Notes under the pieces: generated by a model
Database searches by the model: none
What the model was told of the DNA's origin: nothing
Seen by the model: the letters and a program-made list of their open reading frames with translations, nothing else
NCBI GenBank assembly: GCA_018882885.1
Contig: VERG01000013.1
Location: forward strand, 1 to 40,371
Direction: 5' to 3'
Source: Candidatus Nanopelagicaceae bacterium
GTDB taxonomy: Bacteria > Actinomycetota > Actinomycetes > Nanopelagicales > Nanopelagicaceae
Length of the DNA: 40,371 nt
Program-made: the position numbers and the translations under genes
Shown here: piece after piece, positions 30,136 to 40,371 of the stretch
Layout: each line of letters opens with the position of its first letter
Numbering within the stretch: the stretch's first letter is position 1

Positions 30136-31053
30136 TTACTCAGAAGGAGTAGGTTCTGGCGTTACAAAAACGGTAACTGTAGGCGCAGGCTTTGGTGCGC
30201 GCGGAACTAGAGCCTCTCCTGGGTCTCCGGCAACTGCATTCAAAACAACACTCACAACACCCAATCCATCTAAATCTACAAAACCTTCAACACGTCCCTG
30301 TTTGGTTAATTGACCGGCTGAACTTTCTACAAAGGAAACTTTGCCAACTGGAACACCAGGAACAAAGGGGCGATCGCCAGAGCTGCCTCGTGACAATAAA
30401 ACATCTCCCACTTTGATTTGTCCGGTGGCGCTGAGCATTTGAATGGTAAATCGATTGTCTCCCCCGCCGCTCAAAACACCCATGTCTTGTGTACCGGCGA
30501 CACGAACTCCCACTCGAAAAGATGGATCGCTCATAAGCAAGATGACCGAAGAGTTGGTGGTTGTTGATTTAACAACACCTACCAATCCACTGGTCGCAAT
30601 AACCGTCATGTCACGCTTGATTCCAGCGCTGGTGCCTTTATCAATCACAATTGTTTCACCAAAGGTTGCTGTACCACCTCTGGTTATCACTCGGGCAGGT
30701 ACTACTTTAAATTTGGCTTGACCAGCTAAATCAAGCACTCCCTTCAACTGCTCTAACTCCCCAACTATATTTTCATTAAGAATCAACTGGGATTTGAGCT
30801 GCTCATTCTCTTCCTTTAAAGCGTCAATCTTGGATTGTGTTCTTCCTAGATTTGTAATGTCATCAAAGAGGTTTCCGAGAGGAGAGAAAACTGAGCTGCC
30901 CGCTTTTTGAAATGGTGTCAAGACACTCTGAACCCCGGAGCGGATTGAGGTTATGATGCTAACTCCACGCAGATCTAGGGTTATCAAAAACAATGAGGTA
31001 ACCAAAAGCGAAATCCAAAGAAGTCGCGTGCGATTTGAACCTCTAGCCGCCAT
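30136..31053 (-). CDS. mreC: Rod shape-determining protein MreC
   Basis: Bitopic protein linking cytoplasmic MreB to the extracytoplasmic synthesis machinery. It has 305 aa: a transmembrane helix at about 11-31, a coiled coil at about 65-105 (KIDALKEENEQLKSQL), then the beta-rich domain (VVPARVITRGGTATFGETIVIDKG to about 265), and a Pro/Thr-rich tail ending in TPEPTPSE. It lies 7 nt downstream of mreB and 4 nt before mreD. Confidence 0.94.
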   Translation of the reverse strand: MAARGSNRTRLLWISLLVTSLFLITLDLRGVSIITSIRSGVQSVLTPFQKAGSSVFSPLGNLFDDITNLGRTQSKIDALKEENEQLKSQLILNENIVGELEQLKGVLDLAGQAKFKVVPARVITRGGTATFGETIVIDKGTSAGIKRDMTVIATSGLVGVVKSTTTNSSVILLMSDPSFRVGVRVAGTQDMGVLSGGGDNRFTIQMLSATGQIKVGDVLLSRGSSGDRPFVPGVPVGKVSFVESSAGQLTKQGRVEGFVDLDGLGVVSVVLNAVAGDPGEALVPRAPKPAPTVTVFVTPEPTPSE

Positions 31054-31060
31054 GAGCTAC

Positions 31061-32101
31061 CTAGCGTCGTGGTTCGGAGATCAAAACTTTTTCTAAGGCT
31101 TCAAACTCTTCAACACACTTACCAGATCCCTCAACGACCGCATTTAGTGGTCGCTCTGCAATATGGATCGGCATATTGGTTTCGTGGCGCAATCTCTCAT
31201 CAAGACCCTTCAAAAGCGCACCGCCACCGGTTAGTACGATGCCACGATCCATAAGATCTGCTGCCAATTCTGGTGGAGTCTTATCTAGAGTGTTCTTAAC
31301 CGCATTAACAATTGCATTAACCGGTTCCTCCAAAGCTTTTCTAATGTCTTCCGATGAAACCACAATTGTCTTTGGCAATCCGGTAGCAAGATCGCGACCG
31401 CGAATCTCTGCATCTGGTTCGTCACGAAGTGGATAAGCAGAACCAATCGCCATCTTGATTTCTTCCGCAGTGCGCTCACCCAGCATGAGTGAGAACTCTT
31501 TCTTTACCCAATTGATAATCGCCTGATCTAGCTCATCTCCACCAACTCGGATAGAAAGTGCTGAAACAATTCCACCTAGAGAAATAACGGCAACCTCAGT
31601 GGTACCGCCTCCAATATCAACCACCATATTTCCGGTTGGTTCATGGATTGGTAAACCCGCTCCAATGGCTGCGGCCATTGGCTCTTCAATAATGTAAACC
31701 TTACGTGCGCCGGCTTCATAACCAGCATCTTTAACCGCTCTTTGCTCCACACCGGTAATACCTGATGGCACGCAGATAACAATGCGTGGTTTGGCCAAAT
31801 ATGTGCGTTTGTGAACCTGGCGAATGAAGTACTTAATCATTAAGGCTGTTGTGTCGAAGTCTGCGATAACGCCATCTTTCAGTGGGCGGATCGCGACGAT
31901 GCTTCCCGGAGTGCGGCCAATCATCTTCTTGGCTTCGCTACCTACTGCCAATACCGCGCCTGTGTCTTGATTTACTGCAACCACGCTTGGCTCATTTAGA
32001 ACAATTCCTTTGCCGCGTACGTAGACCAAAGTATTTGCAGTACCTAGATCAATCGCCATATCGCGACCTAGAAAGGTCCAACGGTTAATTTGATTTGCCA
32101 T
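31061..32101 (-). CDS. mreB: Rod shape-determining actin homologue MreB
   Basis: Actin-like filament protein that guides elongation. It has 346 aa. [21 protein letters not shown] (phosphate 1), PKIVVCVP-type segment [19 protein letters not shown], and [21 protein letters not shown] (phosphate 2) are visible, as is the adenosine motif [15 protein letters not shown]. First gene of mreBCD-mrdA-rodA; it starts 12 nt after the ndk stop, so it may be read from the upstream operon. A complete Mre set indicates lateral cell-wall growth and probably a rod shape. Confidence 0.96.
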   Translation of the reverse strand: MANQINRWTFLGRDMAIDLGTANTLVYVRGKGIVLNEPSVVAVNQDTGAVLAVGSEAKKMIGRTPGSIVAIRPLKDGVIADFDTTALMIKYFIRQVHKRTYLAKPRIVICVPSGITGVEQRAVKDAGYEAGARKVYIIEEPMAAAIGAGLPIHEPTGNMVVDIGGGTTEVAVISLGGIVSALSIRVGGDELDQAIINWVKKEFSLMLGERTAEEIKMAIGSAYPLRDEPDAEIRGRDLATGLPKTIVVSSEDIRKALEEPVNAIVNAVKNTLDKTPPELAADLMDRGIVLTGGGALLKGLDERLRHETNMPIHIAERPLNAVVEGSGKCVEEFEALEKVLISEPRR

Positions 32102-32113
32102 TGTGTTTGCTCC

Positions 32114-32563
32114 TTACAGGTTGGGGAAGAAAATTTTTATTTCGCGTTCGGCGGATTCTGGAGAATCAGATCCGTGGACAATGTTCTGAACAACTTTTGT
32201 ACCTTGATCTCTGGCCAAGTCTCCGCGGATAGATCCTGGTGCAGCAGTGGTTGGGTCTGTGGTTCCAGCTAAAGATCTGAAGCCCTCAATAACACGCTCA
32301 CCCTCTGCAATCATCGCAACGATTGGTCCTGAGAGCATGAACTCGACAAGCGGTTCATAAAAAGGTTTTCCTTCATGTTCTGCGTAATGCGCTGCCAAGG
32401 TATTGCGATCGGCTTGCAGCATTCGTAATGCAGATATTTTGTATCCCTTGCGCTCAACTCTAGAGATAACTTCGCCAACTAAACCACGTCGCACGCCATC
32501 GGGTTTAACCAAAATAAGAGTGCGCTGTACCGAAGTACTGGATGAGGAAGTTGAATTAGCCAC
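32114..32563 (-). CDS. ndk: Nucleoside diphosphate kinase
   Basis: Transfers the gamma-phosphate between nucleoside triphosphates and diphosphates. It has 149 aa. The phosphohistidine is H130 in [36 protein letters not shown] and the Kpn-loop segment are present. A Ser/Thr-rich extension of about 11 residues precedes the core, because the only in-frame start found is GTG 32563, which has no clear ribosome binding site. It begins 9 nt after the DUF4233-like gene. Confidence 0.95.
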   Translation of the reverse strand: MANSTSSSSTSVQRTLILVKPDGVRRGLVGEVISRVERKGYKISALRMLQADRNTLAAHYAEHEGKPFYEPLVEFMLSGPIVAMIAEGERVIEGFRSLAGTTDPTTAAPGSIRGDLARDQGTKVVQNIVHGSDSPESAEREIKIFFPNL

Positions 32564-32572
32564 GGGGGCAGT

Positions 32573-32917
32573 CTATTGCGTTTTCTCTCTCTCGCTAAAT
32601 GCAGCCCGGGCCGCCTCACCCTTTCGCCCCAGAACTATGGCGGCCACCCAGAGCCCCATAAATAAAGCGCCCAGGAAGAACATTGTAAAAACAAAAAACC
32701 CGTAGCCGATCAAGGCGAATTGAGTAATCCAACCAAGCGCCCAACCGAATTTGGATTTCAAGGTACCAGATGAAATCAACGCTAAGAATGCGATGACGCC
32801 GGCTGACCAAAATGCGGCCGGACTTAAATTGGTCGCAGTCAAATCTTTTGCAACTAAAACGGCAAAGCCAATTACAAAAATTTCCATAATCAAAACGCTG
32901 CGCGCCAACATCTTCAT
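32573..32917 (-). CDS. DUF4233-like small membrane protein
   Basis: A 114-aa protein with about four hydrophobic spans (for example VLIMEIFVIGFAVLVA and GYGFFVFTMFFLGALFMGLWV) and a charged tail rich in Arg, Glu and Lys. Its function is unknown. The folC-DUF4233-ndk order is a conserved actinobacterial arrangement, and the topology matches, which is the basis for the family name. ATG 32917 overlaps the folC stop as TAATG. Confidence 0.75.
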   Translation of the reverse strand: MKMLARSVLIMEIFVIGFAVLVAKDLTATNLSPAAFWSAGVIAFLALISSGTLKSKFGWALGWITQFALIGYGFFVFTMFFLGALFMGLWVAAIVLGRKGEAARAAFSEREKTQ

Positions 32918-34269
32918 TACTTTTTTTCCTTCATTCGCCGAATTATGCCCCGTGATTCTCCCGCAGTAACAACCGAACCTGCAATCAATACCGCTGCGTT
33001 TAAATCATTCACAGCGTTTTCTAATTTAGCTTGTTCAATAGCCGTAGCAATTGCATCAGATAGGGATTCGATGGCAACTACTCTTGATGATCCAAAAACT
33101 TGTTGTGCCCTAGAAAGAAGTTCAGGCAAATCTGCTGCTCGATGTGAAGAGTTGCGAGAGACAATTACTTGAGAAACCACACTCTCCAACTCTTCTAATA
33201 TGCCATCAACATCTTTATCTCCCATTGGAGCGATAACCGAAATTACTGATTCGAAATCAAACTCCTCCTTCAGGGTCTTGCGTAACGAAACAGCTCCATG
33301 TGGATTATGTGCTGCATCAATAATTACTGTGGGGTTGCGCATTATGACTTCGCATCTTCCTGGAGAGGTTGCGTTTGCAAATGCCTCACGGACTACACCC
33401 TCATCCAATTTACTCTCTCCCGCAAAAGCCTCGACCGCAGCCAAAGCGGTCGCAGCATTTGAGGCCTGGTGTGCTCCGTGTAAAGGAAGAAACAAATCAT
33501 CGTAATCCCCGTAAATACCTGCAATAGAAATCAACTGTCCGCCGACTGCCAAAGCCCGACTCTTTACTGAATACTCGATTCCTTCGCGCAGCGGAGTCGC
33601 ATCTACCTCAGCACATTTATGCATCAAAATCGGGGCTACCTCAGACTCCTGTCTTGCCAAAACTGCAAAGGAGTGAGGTTTGATGATTCCTGATTTTGTC
33701 AGAGCAATCTTCTCTAATGTATCCCCCAAGTACTCCATATGATCAAAGCCGATTGGTGTTACAACTGAAACTGCGGCATTAATAACATTTGTCGAATCCC
33801 ATTCCCCACCCATTCCACATTCAAATATCCCAACATCAACTGGATACTCGGCAAAGGCCACAAAAGCCAGCGCACACATAGATTCAAAAAATGAAAGCTT
33901 GTTTGGCATACGAGAGTCGATTAGATCCAAGTACAAAGCGATGTCGTTATAGGTGGCGATCATCCCTTCTGGAGAAATAGGTTCACCATTGATGCTAATG
34001 CGCTCCAGGAAACTCTCCAGATGAGGGCTGGTAAATCTCCCGGTCCGCATCCCTAATTCAAAACACAATGAGTCAATTAAACGTGTAGTCGTAGTTTTTC
34101 CATTTGTGCCAGCAATATGAATAGTGGGATAGGACAATTGAGGCGAACCAAGTGCATCGGCTAGAGCTGCAATCCGATCTAAAGTTGGAGCGATACGGGT
34201 TTCTGGCCAGCGATTCAATAATGCTTTCTCTATAGCATCGAGGCGCTGTAAGTCATCCTGTGATGTCAT
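32917..34269 (-). CDS. folC: Dihydrofolate synthase / folylpolyglutamate synthase
   Basis: Mur-ligase-fold enzyme that adds glutamate to dihydropteroate and folates. It has 450 aa. The P-loop [18 protein letters not shown] is at about 51-68; [30 protein letters not shown] and [14 protein letters not shown] follow. Start ATG 34269 overlaps the valS stop as ATGA. The bacterial valS-folC pairing is common and supports the call. Confidence 0.95.
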   Translation of the reverse strand: MTSQDDLQRLDAIEKALLNRWPETRIAPTLDRIAALADALGSPQLSYPTIHIAGTNGKTTTTRLIDSLCFELGMRTGRFTSPHLESFLERISINGEPISPEGMIATYNDIALYLDLIDSRMPNKLSFFESMCALAFVAFAEYPVDVGIFECGMGGEWDSTNVINAAVSVVTPIGFDHMEYLGDTLEKIALTKSGIIKPHSFAVLARQESEVAPILMHKCAEVDATPLREGIEYSVKSRALAVGGQLISIAGIYGDYDDLFLPLHGAHQASNAATALAAVEAFAGESKLDEGVVREAFANATSPGRCEVIMRNPTVIIDAAHNPHGAVSLRKTLKEEFDFESVISVIAPMGDKDVDGILEELESVVSQVIVSRNSSHRAADLPELLSRAQQVFGSSRVVAIESLSDAIATAIEQAKLENAVNDLNAAVLIAGSVVTAGESRGIIRRMKEKK

Positions 34270-36854
34270 TGTTGTGGCAAAGCAGCGAGTAAAGCATTAA
34301 TGCGGTTAATCTCAGATTCACAAAACTCCATACGTTCGCGGATGGTATTAACAACATCCATTGGAGCTTTGGCCATGAAGTTTTCATTTTCTAATTTAAC
34401 TTTTGCGGTCGCTTGATCCTTCTTAATCGCCTCTAAATCCTTGGTCAATCGGGCGCGCTCTGCTTTGACATCGATACTTCCAGTTAAATCAAAGTTGACT
34501 ACAAACTCGCCAACTTCAATCTTGGCGGATGGGTTGAACTGCGCGGCCGGTTCATCCAGTTTTACTAAGAAGCGCAGGGAAGATTCGTATTTAGCTAGGG
34601 CACCTTGCATGCCTTCAATCTTTGCCGAAATACGAGCAGAGGTCTTGATCCCCTGTTCGCTTCGGAAACGCCTGATCTCTGTAATCAATCTCTGCATATC
34701 GCCGACAACTTCAACAGCCTCAGCGTCTTGCTCCGTAGATTGTGGCTTTGGCCAAGTAGCGACCACAAGTGATTCGCCTCCTGTTAGTGAACACCAAAGT
34801 GCTTCTGAGAGGAATGGCATTGTGGGATGCATCAAACGAAGTAATTGATCTAGTACATGACCCAAGACTCTGCGGGTTTTTTCTGCTTCAGCTCCACCTT
34901 TTGCAAAGGAATCTTTAATTAATTCTAGATACCAGTCACAGACCTCATCCCATGCAAAGTGATAAATCTCTTCGCACCCCTTAGCAAATTCAAAACTTTC
35001 GAACAAGCGATCGGTATTTGCGATCGTTTCATCAAGTCTAGAAAGTATCCATCTATCTATGTGGTTTAGCTCTGATCTGTCAGGTAGCGGTCCAGAGACA
35101 GTGGCACCGTTCATCATCGCGAAGCGAGATGCATTCCAAACTTTTGTTGCAAAATTTCTGGATCCGGCAATCCACTCTTCGGCTAAAGCTTGATCAGTTC
35201 CTGGATTTGCACCTCTAGCTAGAGTAAATCGCAGCGCATCTGAACCATATTTATCCATGAACTCAAGTGGATCTACAGTGTTGCCGCGGGACTTGCTCAT
35301 TTTTTTGCCATGCTTGTCTCGAACTAATCCATGCAATGCAATCACTTTGAATGGTGGTACTCCATCCATCGCAAACAAACCAAACAGCATCATGCGCACT
35401 ACCCAGAAAAATAAAATGTCATAGCCAGTAACTAGAACACTGGTCGGATAAAACTTCTTTAGATCATCACTGTTGTTGGGCCAACCCAAAGTTGAAAATG
35501 GCCACAAGGCGGAGGAAAACCAGGTATCTAAAACATCTGGGTCTTGGTTGTAGCCAGCAGGCGCTTCTTCGCCAGGGCCAACAACAACTACTTCACCATT
35601 TGGCCCGTACCAAACTGGGATGCGATGACCCCACCATAATTGTCGGGAGATACACCAATCATGCATGTTATCTACCCACTCAAAATAACGAGGCTCCATA
35701 GATACCGGATCAATCTTTACCTTGCCATCACGGACCGCATCGCCAGCAGCCTTTGCAAGCGGTGCAACCTTTACAAACCATTGCTTAGAAAGTCTTGGCT
35801 CTACGGTGGTATCGCAGCGAGAACAATGTCCAACCGCGTGAATGTATGGGCGCTTTTCTGAAACCATTCTGCCCATGCTGCGTAATTTTTCTACTACCGC
35901 TTTGCGCGCATCAAAGCGATCCATGCCATCAAACTCGGTGCCAGTTCCTGACATCACACCATGCTCATTCATAATCACAATCAATGGAACGTTATGGCGC
36001 ATTCCCATTTCAAAGTCATTTGGATCATGGGCTGCAGTGACCTTAACCGCTCCAGTTCCAAACTCTGGCTCGACAAGCTCATCTGCAATTATCGGGATCA
36101 AGCGATCTACAAGAGGAAGAAGAACCTTTTTGCCGATTAAGTGCTTGTAACGCTCGTCATCTGGGTGAACGGCAACAGCCCCATCACCCAACATGGTTTC
36201 TGGGCGGGTAGTTGCAACGGTAATTCCGATTTCATCATCGCCGTATCTGACTTGAACAAACTCACCAGCGTCATCGCTGTGATCAACCTCAATGTCTGAC
36301 AAAGCGGTTAAACAACGTGGACACCAGTTAATTATTTTCTCTGCGCGATAGATCAAACCTGCATCATAAAGTCTCTTGAAAATGGTTAGGACAGCTTGAG
36401 ATAAACCTTCATCCATGGTGAAACGTTCACGGTTCCAATCAACGCTGTCACCCAAACGTTTCATCTGTCCCAGAATCGCTCCACCAGATTCTGCTTTCCA
36501 CTCCCAGACTTTCTTTACAAACTCTTCGCGACCTAAATCATGTCTTGATTTACCTTGCGCCGCTAACTGTTTCTCAACAACATTTTGTGTCGCAATACCA
36601 GCGTGATCCATTCCTGGAAGCCACAAGGTTTCAAAACCTTTCATCCGCTTCATTCGGGTCAAGAGATCTTGAATCGAGTGATCTAGTGCATGACCGATAT
36701 GCAAACTACCGGTGACATTTGGTGGCGGGATAACAATGCAGAACGGCGGCTTGTCTGATTTTGAATCTGCTGTGAAATAACCAGCATCAATCCATTTTTG
36801 GTAGAGCGGACCCTCAATATCGCTAGGAGAAAATTGCGCGGGTAGCTCTGACAT
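34266..36854 (-). CDS. valS: Valyl-tRNA synthetase
   Basis: Class I synthetase charging tRNA-Val. It has 862 aa. HIGH is at 52-55 ([13 protein letters not shown]) and KMSKS at 518-522. The CP1 editing domain lies between them ([22 protein letters not shown]). Cysteine pairs CPRC and CSRC suggest zinc sites. The anticodon-binding domain is followed by the C-terminal coiled coil typical of ValRS ([19 protein letters not shown]). I see no T-box or other leader in the 21 nt separating it from clpX. Confidence 0.97.
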   Translation of the reverse strand: MSELPAQFSPSDIEGPLYQKWIDAGYFTADSKSDKPPFCIVIPPPNVTGSLHIGHALDHSIQDLLTRMKRMKGFETLWLPGMDHAGIATQNVVEKQLAAQGKSRHDLGREEFVKKVWEWKAESGGAILGQMKRLGDSVDWNRERFTMDEGLSQAVLTIFKRLYDAGLIYRAEKIINWCPRCLTALSDIEVDHSDDAGEFVQVRYGDDEIGITVATTRPETMLGDGAVAVHPDDERYKHLIGKKVLLPLVDRLIPIIADELVEPEFGTGAVKVTAAHDPNDFEMGMRHNVPLIVIMNEHGVMSGTGTEFDGMDRFDARKAVVEKLRSMGRMVSEKRPYIHAVGHCSRCDTTVEPRLSKQWFVKVAPLAKAAGDAVRDGKVKIDPVSMEPRYFEWVDNMHDWCISRQLWWGHRIPVWYGPNGEVVVVGPGEEAPAGYNQDPDVLDTWFSSALWPFSTLGWPNNSDDLKKFYPTSVLVTGYDILFFWVVRMMLFGLFAMDGVPPFKVIALHGLVRDKHGKKMSKSRGNTVDPLEFMDKYGSDALRFTLARGANPGTDQALAEEWIAGSRNFATKVWNASRFAMMNGATVSGPLPDRSELNHIDRWILSRLDETIANTDRLFESFEFAKGCEEIYHFAWDEVCDWYLELIKDSFAKGGAEAEKTRRVLGHVLDQLLRLMHPTMPFLSEALWCSLTGGESLVVATWPKPQSTEQDAEAVEVVGDMQRLITEIRRFRSEQGIKTSARISAKIEGMQGALAKYESSLRFLVKLDEPAAQFNPSAKIEVGEFVVNFDLTGSIDVKAERARLTKDLEAIKKDQATAKVKLENENFMAKAPMDVVNTIRERMEFCESEINRINALLAALPQQ

Positions 36855-36875
36855 AAGGCGTGATACTACCGAGTG

Positions 36876-38162
36876 TTAAGCGGTCTTCTCTTCCCCGCGT
36901 TTGTTGGATCGCTTTACGCTGTTGGGGCCGCGCTCAACATATGTAGGTGCCACTTTGGAATGTATTACCTCAGGGGTAACAATCACTTTTCCGATTTCCT
37001 TCTTGCTTGGCACTTCATACATAACAGGCAGCAAAATCTCTTCCATAATCGCACGTAAGCCACGAGCACCAGTGCCACGAGCAATAGCCTGATCTGCAAT
37101 TACCTCAAGGGCCTCGTGAGTAATCTCGAACTCAACCTCATCCATCTCGAATAGGTGTTGATATTGACGCACTAATGCATTTTTTGGCTCTGTAAGAATC
37201 TGTAACAAAGCTGCTCGGTCCAAATTCTCCACCGAAGTAACTATCGGCAAGCGGCCAATGAACTCTGGAATCATGCCAAACTTCAACAAGTCCTCAGGCA
37301 TCACATCTGCAAATGGATCATTAGTTTGCTTGTCTTTTTCACTCTGCAGAGTTGCATTGAAACCAACACCAGCTTTGCCTTTGCGGCCTTCGATAATTTT
37401 CTCAAGGCCAGCAAATGCTCCGCCGACGATAAACAATACATTTGAGGTATCGATTTGAATGAACTCTTGGTGAGGATGCTTGCGTCCACCTTGTGGTGGA
37501 ACTGATGCTGTAGTTCCCTCAAGAATCTTTAGCAAAGCCTGCTGAACTCCTTCACCAGAAACATCTCGAGTGATCGATGGGTTTTCGCTCTTGCGTGCCA
37601 CCTTATCGATTTCATCTATGTAAATAATTCCTTGTTCTGCTTTCTTTACATCAAAATCTGCGGCTTGAATCAACTTTAAAAGAATGTTTTCGACATCTTC
37701 GCCAACATATCCAGCCTCGGTAAGTGCAGTCGCATCCGCAATTGCAAATGGAACATTGAGCATTCTGGCAAGAGTTTGTGCGAGAAGTGTTTTTCCGCAA
37801 CCGGTTGGACCCAATAAAAGGATGTTGCTCTTGGAGAGTTCGACGCCATCCTCGCGATGACGATCTCCGGCCTTGATGCGCTTGTAATGGTTGTAAACGG
37901 CAACAGAGAGAGATTTCTTCGCACGATCCTGACCGATTACATATTGATCTAGGAAGTCATAAATTTCTTGCGGCTTGGGTAGCTCCTTAAAGCCTTCAGA
38001 CGAGGCTTCTGATAATTCATCCTCAATGATTTCATTACAGAGATCGATACATTCATCGCAGATATAGACGCCAGGTCCGGCAATTAACTTCTTGACCTGC
38101 TTCTGGGTCTTGCCACAGAAGGAACACTTGAGAAGATCGCCGCTTTCACCGATGCGAGTCAC
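36876..38162 (-). CDS. clpX: ATP-dependent Clp protease ATPase subunit ClpX
   Basis: AAA+ unfoldase that feeds ClpP. I place the start at GTG 38162 (reads [18 protein letters not shown]), matching ClpX N-termini and giving 428 aa. The frame continues upstream to an ATG at 38219, but those 19 residues do not resemble ClpX. The zinc-binding domain has C13, C16, C35 and C38. Walker A is at 118-125 (GPTGCGKT), the GYVGED pore loop at 151-156, Walker B IDEID at 182-186, and [10 protein letters not shown] carries sensor 2. A 91-nt gap with an inverted repeat separates it from clpP2. Confidence 0.96.
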   Translation of the reverse strand: MTRIGESGDLLKCSFCGKTQKQVKKLIAGPGVYICDECIDLCNEIIEDELSEASSEGFKELPKPQEIYDFLDQYVIGQDRAKKSLSVAVYNHYKRIKAGDRHREDGVELSKSNILLLGPTGCGKTLLAQTLARMLNVPFAIADATALTEAGYVGEDVENILLKLIQAADFDVKKAEQGIIYIDEIDKVARKSENPSITRDVSGEGVQQALLKILEGTTASVPPQGGRKHPHQEFIQIDTSNVLFIVGGAFAGLEKIIEGRKGKAGVGFNATLQSEKDKQTNDPFADVMPEDLLKFGMIPEFIGRLPIVTSVENLDRAALLQILTEPKNALVRQYQHLFEMDEVEFEITHEALEVIADQAIARGTGARGLRAIMEEILLPVMYEVPSKKEIGKVIVTPEVIHSKVAPTYVERGPNSVKRSNKRGEEKTA

Positions 38163-38221
38163 TGAACGCCTACTTTCTTTAGGGAAGGCACATATCGTAA
38201 ATCGCCATGCATCAACCATGT

Positions 38222-38240
38222 GGGCGAAACATGTTCGCCC
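38222..38240 (-). promoter_or_regulatory. Inverted repeat between clpP2 and clpX
   Basis: A perfect 7-bp inverted repeat (GGGCGAA at 38222-38228, TTCGCCC at 38234-38240) with a 5-nt spacer lies 13 nt after the clpP2 stop. There is no U-run, so it is not an obvious terminator. It could be an RNA-processing hairpin or an operator. It resembles, but does not match, an actinobacterial SOS box: the spacing is one base short. Confidence 0.45.
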
Positions 38241-38253
38241 TGAGAGTAATTAA

Positions 38254-38877
38254 CTATTTCTTGGCTGAAGCTTTGCGTGAAGCGAGGATTTGGTCGACAA
38301 GGCCATACTCAACAGCTTCTGTTGCGGTAAGAATCTTGTCACGTTCAATATCTTTTCCAATCTCCTCTTTGGACTTCTTGGAGTGCTTGGAAAGCATCTC
38401 TTCTAGAAGTTCGCGCATGCGCAAAACTTCTCGAGCTTGAATCTCGATATCAGAGCCCTGTCCGCCACCTTCGCTGTAAGGCTGGTGAATCAAGATTCGG
38501 GAGTGCTCTAGCGCGTAGCGCTTGCCTGCGGTTCCTCCTGCAAGCAGTACAGCAGCGGCAGAAGCTGCTTGCCCTAAGCAGATTGTCATCACATCTGGAC
38601 GGACAAATTGCATGGTGTCGTAAATCGCGGTTAGAGCTGTGAAAGATCCGCCGGGTGAGTTGATGTACATCATGATGTCGCGATCAGGATCCATAGATTC
38701 AAGGGTCAACAACTGAGCCATAACATCGTTGGCAACAGTGTCATCAATTCCCTGTCCTAGGAAAATAATGCGCTCTTCAAATAACTTTGTATAAGGATCT
38801 AATCTCTTGTATCCGTATGCGGTGCGCTCTTCAATTGTTGGGAGCACATAGCGATTGTGAATGTCATTTATTTTCAT
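38254..38877 (-). CDS. clpP2: ATP-dependent Clp protease proteolytic subunit ClpP2
   Basis: Serine protease ring subunit. It has 207 aa. Catalytic residues are S106 (GQAASAAAV), H131 (ILIHQPY) and an Asp at about 179 (IERDK). In actinobacteria two different ClpP rings form one mixed tetradecamer with ClpX or ClpC1. The ATG overlaps the clpP1 stop as ATGA, so the two are translationally coupled. Assignment as P2 is by operon order. Confidence 0.95.
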   Translation of the reverse strand: MKINDIHNRYVLPTIEERTAYGYKRLDPYTKLFEERIIFLGQGIDDTVANDVMAQLLTLESMDPDRDIMMYINSPGGSFTALTAIYDTMQFVRPDVMTICLGQAASAAAVLLAGGTAGKRYALEHSRILIHQPYSEGGGQGSDIEIQAREVLRMRELLEEMLSKHSKKSKEEIGKDIERDKILTATEAVEYGLVDQILASRKASAKK

Positions 38878-39488
38878 CGTGCAGTTCCGCCACTTCCTGA
38901 TACCTGTCCAGCAGACTTAACAACATGATCAACAAAACCATACTCTTTGGCTTCTTCTGCTGTGAACCAACGGTCACGATCTGAGTCCGCTGTGATGGTG
39001 TCCATTTTTTGACCTGTGTGATGAGCGATGAGTTCTGCCATCTTCTTCTTAGTGAATGACATTTGCTCTGCCTGAATCTTGATATCTGATGCGGTTCCAC
39101 CGATTCCACCGGAAGGTTGGTGCATCATGATGCGCGCATGAGGCAATGCATAACGCTTGCCGGGCGCACCAGCACATAACAAAAACTGTCCCATAGATGC
39201 AGCAAGTCCCATCGCAACGGTTGCAACATCATTCTTGATGTATTGCATAGTGTCATAAATAGCCATTCCCGCAGAGATTGAACCTCCGGGAGAGTTAATG
39301 TAAAGGTAGATATCTTTTTCAGGATCTTCAGCAGCTAGTAACAACATCTGAGCTGCAATTGCATTTGCCATGGTGTCTTCAACGACAGAGCCCAAGAAAA
39401 TAATGCGCTCCTTTAGAAGCCGGTTATAAACCTGGTCATCCAAACCGCCGGCACCTGCGCTCGCCAAGCGTGGGGTAATTAGCTCCAC
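38874..39488 (-). CDS. clpP1: ATP-dependent Clp protease proteolytic subunit ClpP1
   Basis: Partner ring of ClpP2. It has 204 aa with S98 ([11 protein letters not shown]), H123 ([10 protein letters not shown]) and D173 ([13 protein letters not shown]) as the triad. The start is GTG 39488 after AGGAGG. It follows tig by 105 nt; that gap holds an inverted repeat (CGCTC...GAGCG) near the tig stop, but I find no convincing promoter. The two ClpPs are clearly different in sequence and not a recent duplication. Confidence 0.95.
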   Translation of the reverse strand: MELITPRLASAGAGGLDDQVYNRLLKERIIFLGSVVEDTMANAIAAQMLLLAAEDPEKDIYLYINSPGGSISAGMAIYDTMQYIKNDVATVAMGLAASMGQFLLCAGAPGKRYALPHARIMMHQPSGGIGGTASDIKIQAEQMSFTKKKMAELIAHHTGQKMDTITADSDRDRWFTAEEAKEYGFVDHVVKSAGQVSGSGGTAR

Positions 39489-39593
39489 AAATTCCTCCTG
39501 ATAAAAGTTATGTAGTGACCCTAACGCTCACCGGGCCAAAATGCTTCCTCGAAATAGGTAAATCTGGTGCTGTTCGCTCAAAGCAGAGCGGAG

Positions 39594-40371
39594 TTAAGCC
39601 TGAGCCTCTTCAGTTTTCTTTGGAGCCAATGCTGAGAGATCTACCTTGTTGCCCGAAGCATCCTTAACTGAGACTCGTTCGAGAACAACAGCTAGTCCCT
39701 TGGTGCGCGCCACTTCAGCCATCAAAGTTGCGACCTGTCCTGCTTGAGTGATCTGCTGGACAAATTGATCTGGGGTCATCTGATAACGAGCAGCTGTGCG
39801 AATTAAGTACTCAGTTAACTCTGCCTCTGAAACCTGAACCTCTTCTGACTTAACAATCGCATCTAGAAGGAAGTCTCCTCGCACAGAACGTGTGACCTCT
39901 TCTGTTACCTCTTTACGATGTGTCTCATCTTCAAGACGGTTTTCCTTCTCGAGATGATCATGAACTTCATCATTAACCAAGTTCTCTGGAACTGGAATTT
40001 CAACGGTATCCAATAGCAGTTTAAGCAGATTATCGCGTGCTTGCGCTCCTTGCTCCATCGACTTCAATCGAGTCAAGCGCTCACGAACATCAGCTTCAAG
40101 CTCTTTTAGAGTTTCAAACTCACTTGCTAACTTGGCAAATTCATCATTGAGTTCAGGCAACTCACGCTTCTTGACCGCTTTGAGAGTAACCTCAACTTCA
40201 CCGGTCTCGCCCTCTTTCATTCCCACAAGTGGCGCATTGAACTTCTTGCTCTCTTCAACCTTCATTCCTTCAAGCGCAGCATCAAGTCCATCAACCATTC
40301 GATTCGAGCCAACTTCATAAGAGATTCCGTTAGCATAACCACCTTCGATTTCCTTGCCATCAACGCTAGCA
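39594..40371 (-). CDS. tig: Trigger factor, N-terminus cut by window edge
   Basis: Ribosome-bound chaperone and prolyl isomerase. The frame is open to the window edge. The visible part begins in the FKBP-type domain (DGKEIEGGYANGISYEVGSN, then GLDAALEGMKVEESKKF), typical of trigger factor around residue 160-200. The helical C-terminal chaperone domain follows (VRERLTRLKSMEQGAQARD and MTPDQFVQQITQAGQVATLM). The N-terminal ribosome-binding domain lies outside the window. An internal ATG at 40298 is not the real start. It is followed by clpP1-clpP2-clpX, the common order. Confidence 0.94.
   Translation of the reverse strand, partial: ASVDGKEIEGGYANGISYEVGSNRMVDGLDAALEGMKVEESKKFNAPLVGMKEGETGEVEVTLKAVKKRELPELNDEFAKLASEFETLKELEADVRERLTRLKSMEQGAQARDNLLKLLLDTVEIPVPENLVNDEVHDHLEKENRLEDETHRKEVTEEVTRSVRGDFLLDAIVKSEEVQVSEAELTEYLIRTAARYQMTPDQFVQQITQAGQVATLMAEVARTKGLAVVLERVSVKDASGNKVDLSALAPKKTEEAQA

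Noticed and set aside
36855-36875. Possible T-box or leader for valS
   Set aside because: Only 21 nt separate clpX from valS, too short for any riboswitch, and no leader sequence is evident.

Overview
The window is a dense stretch of core bacterial chromosome, almost entirely transcribed from the minus strand. No mobile element, rRNA, tRNA or CRISPR array is visible. Gene content and order point to an actinobacterium: rne-rplU-rpmA-obg-proB-proA, gatCAB next to ilvD/ilvBNC-serA-leuB, two clpP genes, folC-DUF4233-ndk, and rpsB-tsf-pyrH-frr-cdsA. The DNA is visibly more AT-leaning than Streptomyces or Mycobacterium. Intergenic gaps are tiny and many neighbours overlap as ATGA or TAATG. A streamlined freshwater lineage such as the acI/Nanopelagicales group is my inference, not something the sequence proves.

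Layout, by increasing coordinate (transcription mostly runs right to left). 1-3544: cdsA (cut by the window edge), frr, pyrH, tsf and rpsB, for membrane lipid synthesis, ribosome recycling, UMP kinase, elongation factor Ts and ribosomal protein S2. 3545-3957: a leader-like region with three inverted repeats, then a possible tiny membrane-peptide ORF on the plus strand. 3958-5509: xerC, an unrecognised 78-aa plus-strand gene, and a small XRE-type DNA-binding protein. 5524-14195: the branched-chain amino acid operon ilvB-ilvN-ilvC-serA-leuB-ilvE-cimA. 14236-14384: a complete attenuator for that operon, with promoter, Val/Ile-rich leader peptide, hairpin and intrinsic terminator. 14427-21815: ilvD, the tRNA amidotransferase genes gatB, gatA and gatC, and the proline genes proA and proB. 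21812-26183: obg, rpmA, rplU and rne. 26389-32101: the cell-elongation operon mreB-mreC-mreD-mrdA-rodA. 32114-40371: ndk, a DUF4233-like membrane protein, folC, valS, clpX, clpP2, clpP1 and tig (cut by the window edge).

How the genes work together. ilvB/ilvN, ilvC, ilvD and ilvE make valine, and also isoleucine from 2-ketobutyrate. cimA together with leuB suggests that 2-ketobutyrate is made from pyruvate plus acetyl-CoA rather than from threonine. serA starts serine synthesis in the same transcript. The small XRE protein is the last gene of this operon. The strongest regulatory observation is the ilv leader. A promoter with 17-nt spacing places transcription start at or next to the ATG of a 20-codon peptide containing five Val and three Ile, followed by an 11-12 bp hairpin and a terminator with a GAAA tetraloop and U-tract. 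This reads as ribosome-mediated attenuation starting on a leaderless mRNA. Secondary candidates are structured 5' leaders on rpsB and rne, an intrinsic terminator between rpmA and obg, and two unexplained small ORFs near xerC.
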